Below, piece after piece: positions 34,947-43,958 of a stretch of DNA of 53,315 bases (position 1 is the first letter of the stretch; every line of letters begins with the position of its first letter). The position numbers and the translations under genes are program-made. The stretch comes from Bacteroidota bacterium (lineage in GTDB: Bacteria > Bacteroidota > Bacteroidia > Chitinophagales > Saprospiraceae), in assembly GCA_018222965.1 (NCBI GenBank), contig JAAEZH010000021.1, forward strand, positions 41,027 through 94,341. Reading direction: 5' to 3'. The notes under the pieces are model-generated. The model was not told the DNA's origin and did not search any database. It saw only the letters and a list, made by a program, of their open reading frames with translations.

Positions 34947-35936
34947 ATGAGATTGACCCTGTTAGCCCTATTGTTATTACCTGGATTGTCTGTAAGCACC
35001 CAGGATTTTGAGGATTACGAATGGGTGCGATTTGACACTACTAATAGTCCGATAAAAAGCAATTTTATTCATGATATCGCGCCCTTGGGGGCAGGAAGGG
35101 CATATGTAAGCTGTCATGGGAAGCTGTACTATATTGAAGAGGATGTGTGGCAGGAAGTATCTATTCCCTTTGATTATGAAAATGGATTTGTGTATGGTAT
35201 TGAAAAGGGTGGAGACAACCTATACATAGTGGTGCGTGACCCTCATTTTCTGTTGCGCTACGATCTAAACCTGAAAACCTGGGAGAAAACGGAATTACCC
35301 GGGCTTGGTTTGGAGATGGTCGTAAATGACGAGGGGGTAGTCGTCTTGGCTTTGCATTTTGGAGCCCCGTATTTTTTGTGCCAGATAAAAGATGGCGTTG
35401 TAAGTCAGGTACCTCCTCCCAGAGAGAAATCGGAGGATGTATTAGGACTGGAAATTGCTCCCAATGGCGATCTGTTGGTTGGTTACCGCCAAGGTTTTTT
35501 TCGATATTATCCCGAAGAAGATGGTACTTACAGAAGCGTATCTGATCGGGTAAGCGAATTGAGTTTTTACGATTTTGCGCATGACAGCAAGGGGAAATTG
35601 TGGGCAACTTCTTTTACGACCTTGCAATTACACGGGTTTGAAAATGGTCGATGGGAGAAATATTCGGGCGGACCGGAAGCTTTGAAATACGACTGGAATG
35701 GCGAATGGAAATACATTGCTTATACGCTCCTGGTTCTCCCTGATGACCGTATTTTGGTTTCGTCCCAGACTCATACCGGATTTGGTGTTTTTGACGGGTA
35801 TAATTGGGAAGCGCATATCGCTCCAAATGACGATGATTTTTCCGGCTTGTACCGAATTTATGCAGATCAGGAAGGTTGGATCTGGGGCACGACACCTCAT
35901 TCGGGACTGATGATTTTCAGACCGATGGAGAAGTGA
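34947..35936 (+). CDS. exported beta-propeller protein (two-component-propeller-like)
   Basis: The 329-residue protein has a signal peptide ending near VSTQ. Repeating units such as GGDNLYIVV, NDEGVVVLAL, APNGDLLVGY, DSKGKLWATSF and DQEGWIWGTTP fit the sensor propellers of hybrid two-component systems, but no transmembrane segment or kinase follows. It may be a periplasmic ligand-binding or structural propeller. It is divergent from the DUF6624 gene and ends 13 bp before the MOSC gene, tail to tail. Confidence 0.68.
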   Translation: MRLTLLALLLLPGLSVSTQDFEDYEWVRFDTTNSPIKSNFIHDIAPLGAGRAYVSCHGKLYYIEEDVWQEVSIPFDYENGFVYGIEKGGDNLYIVVRDPHFLLRYDLNLKTWEKTELPGLGLEMVVNDEGVVVLALHFGAPYFLCQIKDGVVSQVPPPREKSEDVLGLEIAPNGDLLVGYRQGFFRYYPEEDGTYRSVSDRVSELSFYDFAHDSKGKLWATSFTTLQLHGFENGRWEKYSGGPEALKYDWNGEWKYIAYTLLVLPDDRILVSSQTHTGFGVFDGYNWEAHIAPNDDDFSGLYRIYADQEGWIWGTTPHSGLMIFRPMEK

Positions 35937-35949
35937 CTCGAGAGCCTGG

Positions 35950-36525
35950 CTACTTTTTATAGATCAAATCTCCGGAACTAATCTCTCCACCCTGTATCAC
36001 TTTCGCATTGATTCCGCGCAGGTGCAACTGCTTGCCGACCTTTGAATTGACAAACTTCACGGCATCTATTCCGAAGCGCTCGGTGAATTTTTTACAGCCA
36101 TTATGCGGTATGGCAGTGATCTCGATGATGGCTTCTCCAATTTGCAATTGCGTGCCGGGCGGAAGATGGTCGTCACTCAGATCCATGTCAACATACAGCT
36201 GATCCCCTGCCAAGGGCCAGCGATCTTTGCTGCCGGCGATGAGTTGTATGGCCCGGCTGTTCATGAGATTGAGCTGCATCTCCGGATGGGCCTGGCCGTC
36301 TTCGGTTCTGGAACTTCCCCGAGTACTCCAGTTGTCGCCAATGAGGCCAAGGGTTTTGTCGAGAGTTCCGGTTTTCAAAACCTGGCGCTGACCGTCTGCC
36401 GGACGGCAAACGATCATTTCCAGTTTTGCTTCGGAATGGGGAGCCATAGCTACATTCGGCGAAAGCCGGATATGCTCCAGGCCGGCTTCTAATTCGGTGG
36501 TGGTAAAGTGCTTGATGGTTTCCAT
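35950..36525 (-). CDS. MOSC domain protein
   Basis: The 191-residue protein is a single MOSC domain, the family of sulfur-carrier/MoCo-sulfurase C-termini and YiiM/YcbX. Key positions include the Cys in NGCKKFTERFG and the metal- or sulfur-binding region around GDQLYVDMDLSDDHLPPGT. It probably carries sulfur or binds pyranopterin. It may functionally relate to the MoCo-sulfurase-like PLP enzyme at 30.6 kb, but they are not in one operon. The iterated motif encodes Leu-Ser-Pro-Asn near its N-terminus. Confidence 0.85.
   Translation of the reverse strand: METIKHFTTTELEAGLEHIRLSPNVAMAPHSEAKLEMIVCRPADGQRQVLKTGTLDKTLGLIGDNWSTRGSSRTEDGQAHPEMQLNLMNSRAIQLIAGSKDRWPLAGDQLYVDMDLSDDHLPPGTQLQIGEAIIEITAIPHNGCKKFTERFGIDAVKFVNSKVGKQLHLRGINAKVIQGGEISSGDLIYKK
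36454..36467 (-). other. iterated motif copy 10
   Basis: Minus strand reads GGCTTTCGCCGAAT; codons CTT TCG CCG AAT (Leu-Ser-Pro-Asn) in the MOSC gene. Confidence 0.8.
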
Positions 36526-36535
36526 GTTGGATGAT

Positions 36536-37087
36536 TTATTTGAAACCTTGTTTCTTCTGTTGGATCTCCCGCTTAATCAGTCCGGCAATGCGGTCGAGTT
36601 CGGGTTGGTGAAGTTTGGCATTCACTTCGAGCAAAATTTCCCCGTCCTGAACAAAGCAGATGAATCCGCTTTCGGGAGAATCGGCCAGGATGCTGTCCAG
36701 GATTTTTTCATCGCCTTCCGGCTGATGGCGGGCTTTGGGATCGCGTATTTCGATGCTGAGATCCGGGTATTTCATAGGCGTGCTGTCGCGAAACAGACCG
36801 TAATCCAATTCGTGTGTGAGATACTCACTACCCACGGAGACCAGTTCCCGGCCTTTCCAGTTCCACAAAAACAGCCTGAAAAAGTAATAGGCGAGTGCAC
36901 CAAAAAGGATGGCACTTAAAATAGTACCGAAACTGAATCCGCCTTTAAGGATGACGAGAACCGGAAGCGAAAAGGTGATCAGGAACATCAGCAGGGCAAT
37001 CCCCAGATACCTCCTGGGTGGTTTCTTTTGATCAAACTCAATGACCAGAGCCTGATCCTGATTTTTTAGCCTGATCTTATCGGCCAT
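36536..37087 (-). CDS. two-span membrane protein of unknown function
   Basis: The 183-residue protein has two membrane segments (about 27-48 and 53-72) followed by a soluble part (about 80-183) beginning RELVSVGSEYLTHELDYGLF. The family is not recognised. Its start overlaps the 3' end of the M50 protease gene by 11 bp, so the two are probably coupled. A membrane partner of the protease is possible but unproven. Confidence 0.65.
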   Translation of the reverse strand: MADKIRLKNQDQALVIEFDQKKPPRRYLGIALLMFLITFSLPVLVILKGGFSFGTILSAILFGALAYYFFRLFLWNWKGRELVSVGSEYLTHELDYGLFRDSTPMKYPDLSIEIRDPKARHQPEGDEKILDSILADSPESGFICFVQDGEILLEVNAKLHQPELDRIAGLIKREIQQKKQGFK

Positions 37088-38270
37088 TCTGGATGCGCAT
37101 TTCTTCGATCTTCAAATCTATGCCGTGGTATTTGGTTCCCGTTTCTTTCGCTTTGCGATAGTGGAATTCGGCATCGGGTGTATTCCCTATCTTTTCGTAA
37201 TAAAACCCGTAATACAAATGCATCTGCGGATCGTCTTCATCCATTTGTCGAAGTTGCAGAAGATCTTCCTGTACCTGTACCAGCGTTCCTTCCTGCATTC
37301 CAATGCGAACCCGATTGAGCAAAGCTCCGGTATTGGTTTGATTGTTGAAATGCAAGCTCGAAGCAATTTCTTTGGCCGCAGCATCCGGGTATCCAAGATC
37401 AATTAGAGCCCGGGCTCTTTTGTTTATGACTTTCCAATCCTGAAAATGGATGTGGAGGTATTTGTTCCAGGCTTCCAGTGCTTCGCGAATGTTGTTTAAG
37501 CCATAGTGGATGTCTCCAAAAAGGTCATAATCTCGCACCTTAATCCGCGACAAATCTGTATAAACCGCATTAAAATGCTCGGCTGCTTCCGGAATGCGAT
37601 TTTCCTGAACCAGCATACGGGCCAATTCGATGCGGGCACTCCGCGACAGTTGTTCATTTTGAGGCAGCGCTTCCAAATGACTGATTGCTGATTGATTGCC
37701 TTCGGCGAAAGCCGCCTGCCGCGCCTGCTGTAAAGTTTCGTATTGTTGTCCGCTTTGCCATATTTCGCGCAAGCGATAACCGTCATTGAATACATAGCCT
37801 CCATTCCCCATTTGAATGGGCTGCGAACTGGGAATAATATTGACGAGGAAATCCCAAATGGAGGAGATGAGCAGGACAGCAAGAACAAGCATTCCATAGT
37901 CACCTAAAGGATAGTGGACTATCCAGACTGCCATAAGCACAGCAAACAAAAGACTAGCCAGCGGACCTCCCAGGACAATCCACAAACTTTGGGGGTAGCC
38001 CTGCACCTCCGCGTGTCGACACAATCCGGCATATAAATGCTGGATCTTAAACCGAAAGAATAGGTGCAAGCGGCCCAGCTTAAAGCCAAAATGTGTGCCC
38101 GGATGTGCATAAGAGCCCACAAAAACCTCTACTTCCTCTTTGCTGAAAAGAAGCGCCGGGATGGCATGACCCAACTCGTGTATGAGCGGCGTAATGATCC
38201 GTGTCACTACTACCAGCATGATAACACCGGTGATCAAAAGCATGCCTGTCAGGATATCCACATTCAGCAT
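37077..38270 (-). CDS. M50-like site-2 metalloprotease fused to TPRs
   Basis: The 397-residue protein has an N-terminal membrane metalloprotease part: HELGH (His31, Glu32, His35) within the first helix, then membrane helices, and NIIPSSQPIQMGNGGYVFND, where the Asn/Pro and downstream Asp fit the third-ligand region of M50/site-2 proteases. Residues about 190-397 are TPR-like helices (e.g. AARELVQ-type repeats, YYGFYYEKIGNTPDAEFHYRK). The TPR tail could bind a substrate or partner. It heads the pair with the two-span protein. Confidence 0.78.
   Translation of the reverse strand: MLNVDILTGMLLITGVIMLVVVTRIITPLIHELGHAIPALLFSKEEVEVFVGSYAHPGTHFGFKLGRLHLFFRFKIQHLYAGLCRHAEVQGYPQSLWIVLGGPLASLLFAVLMAVWIVHYPLGDYGMLVLAVLLISSIWDFLVNIIPSSQPIQMGNGGYVFNDGYRLREIWQSGQQYETLQQARQAAFAEGNQSAISHLEALPQNEQLSRSARIELARMLVQENRIPEAAEHFNAVYTDLSRIKVRDYDLFGDIHYGLNNIREALEAWNKYLHIHFQDWKVINKRARALIDLGYPDAAAKEIASSLHFNNQTNTGALLNRVRIGMQEGTLVQVQEDLLQLRQMDEDDPQMHLYYGFYYEKIGNTPDAEFHYRKAKETGTKYHGIDLKIEEMRIQNGR
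37700..37713 (-). other. iterated motif copy 11
   Basis: Minus strand reads GGCTTTCGCCGAAG; codons GCT TTC GCC GAA GGC (Ala-Phe-Ala-Glu-Gly) in the M50-TPR gene. Confidence 0.8.
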
Positions 38271-38462
38271 TTTAAGGTAAAGAATGGCAAAGAAGTACTT
38301 CTTTATAACCTAAACGAAGGTAAATAAGTTTTCTGCTGCCCGAAACAAAGAAACTGTCGCGTTGGGGATAGCAATCGACAAAAAATGAAAAAAAAATGAC
38401 CCAATTCAATCTATTCGTCTTATAATCGCCGTAGATAAGGATAAATACATTAACGCGCCATC

Positions 38463-39164
38463 GTGGACACCCACCACAATATCGACAAAACGCTTATCCT
38501 TCTTTTTGCCAACAGCCCGGAACTGGAGGCTCGTCGAAAGTGTTTTCGGCCGGACTCAAAGCGCAAAAATGAAGAAATTGCCCGCTTACTTTATCGCCGC
38601 AGCCTTTGCGAAGCGAAAAAGACGGGTTTGCCTGTTTTGGTGGTGCAGCAAAGCCAGCAAATTGGTTCCAGTTTTCAGGAACGCCTGGCCAATGCGGTAG
38701 AACATGCCTGGGCGCTGGGTTATTCCCGGCAATTGGTCATTGGCAGCGATGCTCCCGAAGCCGATCATCACCTTTTATTGGAAGCCGCCCGTCAGCTGGA
38801 AAGTAAGGACTGGGTTCTGGGCCCGTCCAAAGATGGAGGGGCTTATATTATTGGCTTTCGCCGAAAGGCTTATCAGCGGGAAAGTTTCCTGAATCTTCCC
38901 TGGCAAAGCCCTCAATTGTTTGACAGTTACAAAAGACAGCTTCAGACATTGAGCAACAACGGTCATTGCCTGCCGGAATTTACAGACGTTGATTCCTATC
39001 TCGATCTGAAAGAATTGTTGGAGCACAAGCGGCTCGACAGTGCTCTTAAAAATAAATTGCGCAGCTTGCTTCAGCACAGCCGGTTGATCATTCCGACGGC
39101 ACTGAATCTGCGTAAATTACACTCCATACCCTATCAGGCACTGCGGGCGCCCCCGGCAGCCTGA
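38463..39164 (+). CDS. DUF2064/TIGR04282-type glycosyltransferase-like protein
   Basis: The 233-residue protein carries the family hallmarks GSDAPE (nucleotide/metal site) and GPSKDGGAYIIGF. Relatives are GT-A-like nucleotidyl or glycosyl transferases annotated as arsenosugar-biosynthesis glycosyltransferases. It begins with GTG, four codons after an in-frame stop; the sequence contains no internal Met, so GTG is the only credible start. The last ~50 residues are an unrecognised basic extension. It precedes the susC gene by 49 bp and may share its transcript. Confidence 0.8.
   Translation: MDTHHNIDKTLILLFANSPELEARRKCFRPDSKRKNEEIARLLYRRSLCEAKKTGLPVLVVQQSQQIGSSFQERLANAVEHAWALGYSRQLVIGSDAPEADHHLLLEAARQLESKDWVLGPSKDGGAYIIGFRRKAYQRESFLNLPWQSPQLFDSYKRQLQTLSNNGHCLPEFTDVDSYLDLKELLEHKRLDSALKNKLRSLLQHSRLIIPTALNLRKLHSIPYQALRAPPAA
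38853..38866 (+). other. iterated motif copy 12
   Basis: Reads GGCTTTCGCCGAAA; codons TTT CGC CGA AAG (Phe-Arg-Arg-Lys) in the DUF2064 gene, the only copy seen in this reading phase. Confidence 0.8.
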
Positions 39165-39213
39165 TTTTTCCTCCCTGTTGTAAGAATTTAACACAAACCC
39201 AAAGAAAGTTTTT

Positions 39214-42200
39214 ATGCGACAACTATTACTCATGGTTGTCTGCCTGTGCTATTCCTATGGCCTGGCAGCACAATACACTATTACTGGTACGGTAAAAGAT
39301 ACCGAGACCAATGAATCCCTTGCCGGAGTAGGTATTTCCGTAGACGGCACAACCACCGGCACCGTAACGAATATTGATGGCGAATACCGACTCCAGGTTC
39401 CGGATGAACAAGGGGTGCTGGTATTTCGCTACATCGGTTATGCCGATCAACAGGTTCCCTACTCGGGAGTCGGTATGTTAAATGTATTGCTCACTTCCCA
39501 ATCGGAAACGCTCGATGAAGTGGTGGTAACAGCCCTTGGCCTTGAAAGGCAAACCAAAGATCTGGGCTATGCCATTCAAAGCCTGGATGGAGAACTGGTT
39601 TCTGAAGTCAAATCTCCCAATTTCCTGGACAACCTCGGAGGAAGGATTGCCGGGGTTACGGTAAATCAGGGTGCTACCGGAGTGGGGTCAAGCACCAGTA
39701 TTGTGATCCGGGGAGAGTCTTCATTTACCAATAACAATCCGCTTTTTGTAGTGGATGGAATTCCTATTAATAATAACTCCATCATCAATGTAACCAACGA
39801 TGCTGCTGCCGGTTTCCAGGAAGTTGATTTTGGAAATGGCGCCATGGAGGTCAATCCCGATGATATTGCTTCCATCTCTGTGCTTAAAGGCCCCAGTGCG
39901 GCGGCTTTGTATGGCACAAGAGCGTCTAATGGGGTTATCCTTATTCAGACAAAAGATGGAGGAAAACAAAAGGGATTGGGCATTGAGTTTAATACCTCCA
40001 CCTTCGTGGAAACGCCGTTCCAGCTTCCTCGCTTCCAAAATACCTACGGACAGGGAAACTCCGGCGAGTTTGAATTTGTCGACGGACTGGGAGGTGGTGT
40101 CAATGACAATATTACTTATAGTTACGGGCCTCAATTGGATCAGGGAATCCTGATTCCGCAGTTTGACAGCCCCGTTACGCTGGCAGATGGAACAGTAGTG
40201 CGCGGGGGCGATGTAGCCGTGCACGGTGGTGCTCCTATTACAGCGACTGAGTTTGTATCCCATCCGGACAACCTCAAGAACTTTTACGAAACAGGAGTTA
40301 CGTCCATTAATAACCTGGCCATCTCTTCCGGTTTTGACCGGGGGAATTATCGCCTGTCTTACACCGACTTGCGTTCTGACGGAGTTATTCCCGGCGTAAA
40401 TTTGAATCGACAAACCGTTTCCAGTCGACTGACATTCCAGCCGGCTAATCGCCTGCGGATTTCTTCTGCGATCAACTATGTCCATTCTGCCAGTGACAAC
40501 CGTCCGGCCAATGGCTATGGCTCGGAGAATGTCAATTATTCGTTGGTAGCCTGGGGGCCCCGCTCGCTGGATATAGGTGCTCTGGAGGATTATTGGCAGC
40601 CCGGACTGGAAGGGGTGCAGCAATACTCCTTCAACTATACCTTCTTCGACAATCCCTATTTCATTTTGTTGGAAAATCGGAATTCCTTCGACCGGGACAG
40701 GCTGTTTGGGAATGTGTCGCTTACCTATGATATCACAGACAACCTGAGTGTTTTGTTCCGGTCCGGGATGGACTATTCGGATGAATTGCGCCAGTTCCGC
40801 CGGAACTTCAGTTCCAATCGTTTTTCTTCCGGAGCCTATGCGGAGCATACGGTTGCCTTTCGAGAGAACAATACCGATATCCTGTTGAATTACAGCAATC
40901 GATTTGGCCTCTTCTCACTGGATATTTCTGCCGGAGCCAATCGAATGGATCAGGTGGGAAGTACGGTGCAAACGCAGGCTTTGTCTCTGGCTCAGCCCGG
41001 GATATTTAAACTGTCGAATGCAGCTTCGCCCCTTGAAATCTTCGAGTTTGAGTCCCGCAAGCGAATCAATAGTGTGTATGGACTGGCCAAACTTGGCTTC
41101 AAGGACTTTTTGTTTGTTGATATTACCGGCCGAAATGACTGGTCCAGTGCATTGGCCACACCCATATCCACCGCAAACACCTCTTTCTTTTATCCTTCGA
41201 TTTCGGGAAGCTTGATTCTGTCTGAGCTGTTTGACATGCCTGGCCCATTCTCCTTTGCCAAGTTGCGGGCCAATTATGCACAGGTGGGCAACGATACAGA
41301 TCCATTCCAGACTAATGGCGTTTTTCTGGCCCGAACACCTTTTAATGCACAGCCAACATTTAGTGATCAGTCGGCTATTGCCAATGCGGGTTTGTTGCCG
41401 GAGCGTACGACTTCCGTCGAATTTGGGGCAGATCTCCGATTCTACGATGATCGACTGAATTTGGATTTTACCTGGTATAACGCCATGACTGAAAACCAGA
41501 TCATAAGTCTTCCTATTCCAGTCTCTTCCGGTTATACGGAACAGGTCGTTAATGGAGGAGCGGTACGTTCTACGGGTATTGAATTGATGCTGGGCGTAAC
41601 CCCCATACTCAAACCCGGATTTGTATGGAACGCTCAGGTGAATTACAGCCGCAACATCAGCACTCTGGAGTCGGCACCGGAAGGCATTGACCGGCTTACT
41701 CTGGCTTACAACCGGGTATATGATAATGTAAATCAGACGGTTTGGTTTCAGGTTGAGCCCGGCGGACGTATCGGAGATATGTATGGAACCGGCTACCTCA
41801 AAACCGAGGATGGTGATTTCATTCTGGACGATGAAGGGAATTACATTGTCGACAACACCCTGATTAAACTCGGCAACTACAATCCCGATTTCATTGTGGG
41901 AATGAGCAATCAGTTTATGATCCGAAATTTCCAGGTTCAATTCCTGCTCGAATGGCGTCAGGGCGGCATTTTAGTTTCACGTACACAGGCATTGGCTGGT
42001 GTAGCCGGACAATTGGAGGAGACTGAAAACCGCCCCGAAGAAGGCATCATCGCCGAAGGCGTTGTGAACGTCGGATCTGCTGAAAACCCGGAGTATGTTC
42101 CCAATACCAACGCCATCAATGCAGAGAGCTATTACCGGCAGTATTACGATCGCAACCACGAGGAGAACAATACCTACGATGCAAGTTATCTGAAATTGCG

Positions 42201-42426
42201 GGAAGTGTCGATCGGATATACCTTCAAAGGAGAAAACGGATTCTTTAGCGATGGTCGGAGCCTGCAACTGGCCCTTATCGGTCGCAACCTGTTTGCCTTC
42301 AGTGAAATTCCGCATTTCGATCCGGAACAACTGGCTGTACAGGGGCCGCAATTTGTGCGCGGGGTAGAGGATATGTCCTACGCCAGCACCCGCAGCTTTG
42401 GACTTAAGCTTGGATTCAAATTTTAA
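39214..42426 (+). CDS. SusC/RagA-family TonB-dependent outer membrane transporter
   Basis: The 1,070-residue protein has a signal peptide ending LAAQ, a CarboxypepD_reg-like domain (about 22-95, TVKDTETNESLAGVGISVDG), the DEVVVTALG TonB-box-like segment, a plug, and a large beta-barrel ending in ...SFGLKLGFKF with terminal Phe. There is no STN domain, so signalling through an anti-sigma factor is unlikely. It is the pore of a SusCD complex with the downstream gene, 17 bp away. No adjacent glycanases or sulfatases identify the substrate; peptides or oligosaccharides are both possible. Confidence 0.93.
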   Translation: MRQLLLMVVCLCYSYGLAAQYTITGTVKDTETNESLAGVGISVDGTTTGTVTNIDGEYRLQVPDEQGVLVFRYIGYADQQVPYSGVGMLNVLLTSQSETLDEVVVTALGLERQTKDLGYAIQSLDGELVSEVKSPNFLDNLGGRIAGVTVNQGATGVGSSTSIVIRGESSFTNNNPLFVVDGIPINNNSIINVTNDAAAGFQEVDFGNGAMEVNPDDIASISVLKGPSAAALYGTRASNGVILIQTKDGGKQKGLGIEFNTSTFVETPFQLPRFQNTYGQGNSGEFEFVDGLGGGVNDNITYSYGPQLDQGILIPQFDSPVTLADGTVVRGGDVAVHGGAPITATEFVSHPDNLKNFYETGVTSINNLAISSGFDRGNYRLSYTDLRSDGVIPGVNLNRQTVSSRLTFQPANRLRISSAINYVHSASDNRPANGYGSENVNYSLVAWGPRSLDIGALEDYWQPGLEGVQQYSFNYTFFDNPYFILLENRNSFDRDRLFGNVSLTYDITDNLSVLFRSGMDYSDELRQFRRNFSSNRFSSGAYAEHTVAFRENNTDILLNYSNRFGLFSLDISAGANRMDQVGSTVQTQALSLAQPGIFKLSNAASPLEIFEFESRKRINSVYGLAKLGFKDFLFVDITGRNDWSSALATPISTANTSFFYPSISGSLILSELFDMPGPFSFAKLRANYAQVGNDTDPFQTNGVFLARTPFNAQPTFSDQSAIANAGLLPERTTSVEFGADLRFYDDRLNLDFTWYNAMTENQIISLPIPVSSGYTEQVVNGGAVRSTGIELMLGVTPILKPGFVWNAQVNYSRNISTLESAPEGIDRLTLAYNRVYDNVNQTVWFQVEPGGRIGDMYGTGYLKTEDGDFILDDEGNYIVDNTLIKLGNYNPDFIVGMSNQFMIRNFQVQFLLEWRQGGILVSRTQALAGVAGQLEETENRPEEGIIAEGVVNVGSAENPEYVPNTNAINAESYYRQYYDRNHEENNTYDASYLKLREVSIGYTFKGENGFFSDGRSLQLALIGRNLFAFSEIPHFDPEQLAVQGPQFVRGVEDMSYASTRSFGLKLGFKF

Positions 42427-42443
42427 CCGCAAAAAGAAATAAC

Positions 42444-43892
42444 GTGAAACGATTACTATATACGCTGGCTGGATTTGCCCTGTTACTGGCAACGGCCTGC
42501 ACCAAAGACTTTCAGGAGATTAACACCAATCCGAATGCACCTATTGAAGTGCAGCCATCCCTGCTTTTGAGGCAGGTGATTTACGATTATGGGGAGCAAA
42601 TGTCCTATGAGGGCTTTGTAGCCGGCAACCTGCTCGGGCAGTATTTTACGGCCATCGATTTCAATTTGTTTGACCGCCACAGTCTGACCGAACCACAGTT
42701 GGGGGGGAATCCCTGGCCGGTGATTTACACCAATTTAAGGGATAATGAGATTATACTTGATCAATCGGGAGAGAATCCGTCTTATGCCGTGTATGAAGGT
42801 CCGGCACTCATTTTGAAGGCTTATATGACCGCGGCGCTCACCGATATTTACGGAGATGTGCCCTACACTGAAGCACTCAATGGAAAGGAGGGAAATATTA
42901 TGCCTGCCTACGATTCGCAAGAGGATATTTACACGGCTCCAAACGGCATTCTGAACAACCTGGACAAAGGCATCGAAGCCATTCAGAATTATGAAGGAAC
43001 AGCCACTTTGGAAGGCGATATTTTGTTTGATGGTGACCTTACTTCCTGGATTACTTTTGCCAACTCGCTGAAGATAAAGGCTTTGATGCGCCTTTCGGCG
43101 AAAATGGATGTAGGTCAGGATTTACAGGCCATTTATGATTCAGGCGATTACTTTCAGTCAAACGCCCAAAATGCCGCCTTTGACTTTACGGACGGACAGC
43201 CCAATAATTTTCGGATCGCTAATTTGCGGGCCGGGGATTTCAATTTGTTTATCATGTCTGAAACCGCTGAGGAAATCCTCAAGGATCTGGATGATCCACG
43301 TATTGGCGTTTTTTATCGCCCCATTGGCAATGACCCGGATCAAATGACTTATGCCGGATTGTTGAATGGTCCGGATGCTTCGCAGACATCTATTTCGGTG
43401 GCAGATTATTCCCTGACCGGCATGGTCTTTCGCGAAAGCACAGGCATGCTGGATGCCAATTTCCTGACAGCCTGGGAAGTTTCTTTCCTGCTGGCAGAAG
43501 CGGCGGAGCGCGGTTTGATTACAGCTGATGCACAGGCTTTGTACGAGTCGGGAGTCAGTCTCGCCTTTGCCTACTGGAATACCGAACTGCCTGCTGATTA
43601 TTTGACGGCTGGTCCGGCGGCTTATGGAGACAATGGTGCGGATAAGGTAGAGCAGATCATTACGCAAAAGTGGATCGCCAACACCATCAATGGATACGAA
43701 GGCTGGATCGAATACCGCAGAACTGGTTTCCCGGCGCTGAAAACCATTTCAGCCAGCTTGAATAACGACCTGATTCCGGTACGCATGCCATACCCAACAG
43801 AAGAAGATGCATTGAACAATGCCAACTTCAGCAAAGCCGCTGCTGCGACTAATGGCAATAGCATCAATGCAGGTGTCTGGTGGGATGAGTGA
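42444..43892 (+). CDS. SusD/RagB-family outer-membrane lipoprotein
   Basis: The 482-residue protein starts at GTG and has a lipobox LLATAC (Cys19). Its sequence NTNPNAPIEVQPSLLLRQ and helical TPR-like body fit the SusD-like group usually paired with SusC, particularly the SusD-like_2 type. It is the surface lid that captures the substrate for the SusC partner. It ends close to a 38-bp palindromic terminator. One iterated motif copy encodes Leu-Ser-Ala-Lys. Confidence 0.9.
   Translation: MKRLLYTLAGFALLLATACTKDFQEINTNPNAPIEVQPSLLLRQVIYDYGEQMSYEGFVAGNLLGQYFTAIDFNLFDRHSLTEPQLGGNPWPVIYTNLRDNEIILDQSGENPSYAVYEGPALILKAYMTAALTDIYGDVPYTEALNGKEGNIMPAYDSQEDIYTAPNGILNNLDKGIEAIQNYEGTATLEGDILFDGDLTSWITFANSLKIKALMRLSAKMDVGQDLQAIYDSGDYFQSNAQNAAFDFTDGQPNNFRIANLRAGDFNLFIMSETAEEILKDLDDPRIGVFYRPIGNDPDQMTYAGLLNGPDASQTSISVADYSLTGMVFRESTGMLDANFLTAWEVSFLLAEAAERGLITADAQALYESGVSLAFAYWNTELPADYLTAGPAAYGDNGADKVEQIITQKWIANTINGYEGWIEYRRTGFPALKTISASLNNDLIPVRMPYPTEEDALNNANFSKAAAATNGNSINAGVWWDE
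43090..43103 (+). other. iterated motif copy 13
   Basis: Reads GCCTTTCGGCGAAA; codons CTT TCG GCG AAA (Leu-Ser-Ala-Lys) in the susD-like gene. Confidence 0.8.
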
Positions 43893-43905
43893 TGAGAAAG
43901 TATGG

Positions 43906-43947
43906 ACTCGACATGACATGTCACGTGACATGTCATGTCGAGTTTTT
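43906..43947 (+). terminator. 38-bp perfect palindrome plus T-run after susD
   Basis: Bases 43906-43943 are exactly self-complementary (half-site ACTCGACATGACATGTCAC) and are followed by TTTTT (43943-43947). The stem would be up to 19 bp. It sits 14 bp after the susD stop and before the convergent pntB gene; the minus side has no T-run. It could also be a mobile palindromic repeat recruited as terminator. Confidence 0.8.
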
Positions 43948-43958
43948 AGCAAAAAAAA

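Noticed and set aside
39721-40848. Long minus-strand open frame opposite susC
   Set aside because: Composition follows the antisense of a real gene; no signal peptide, start signal or known motif.
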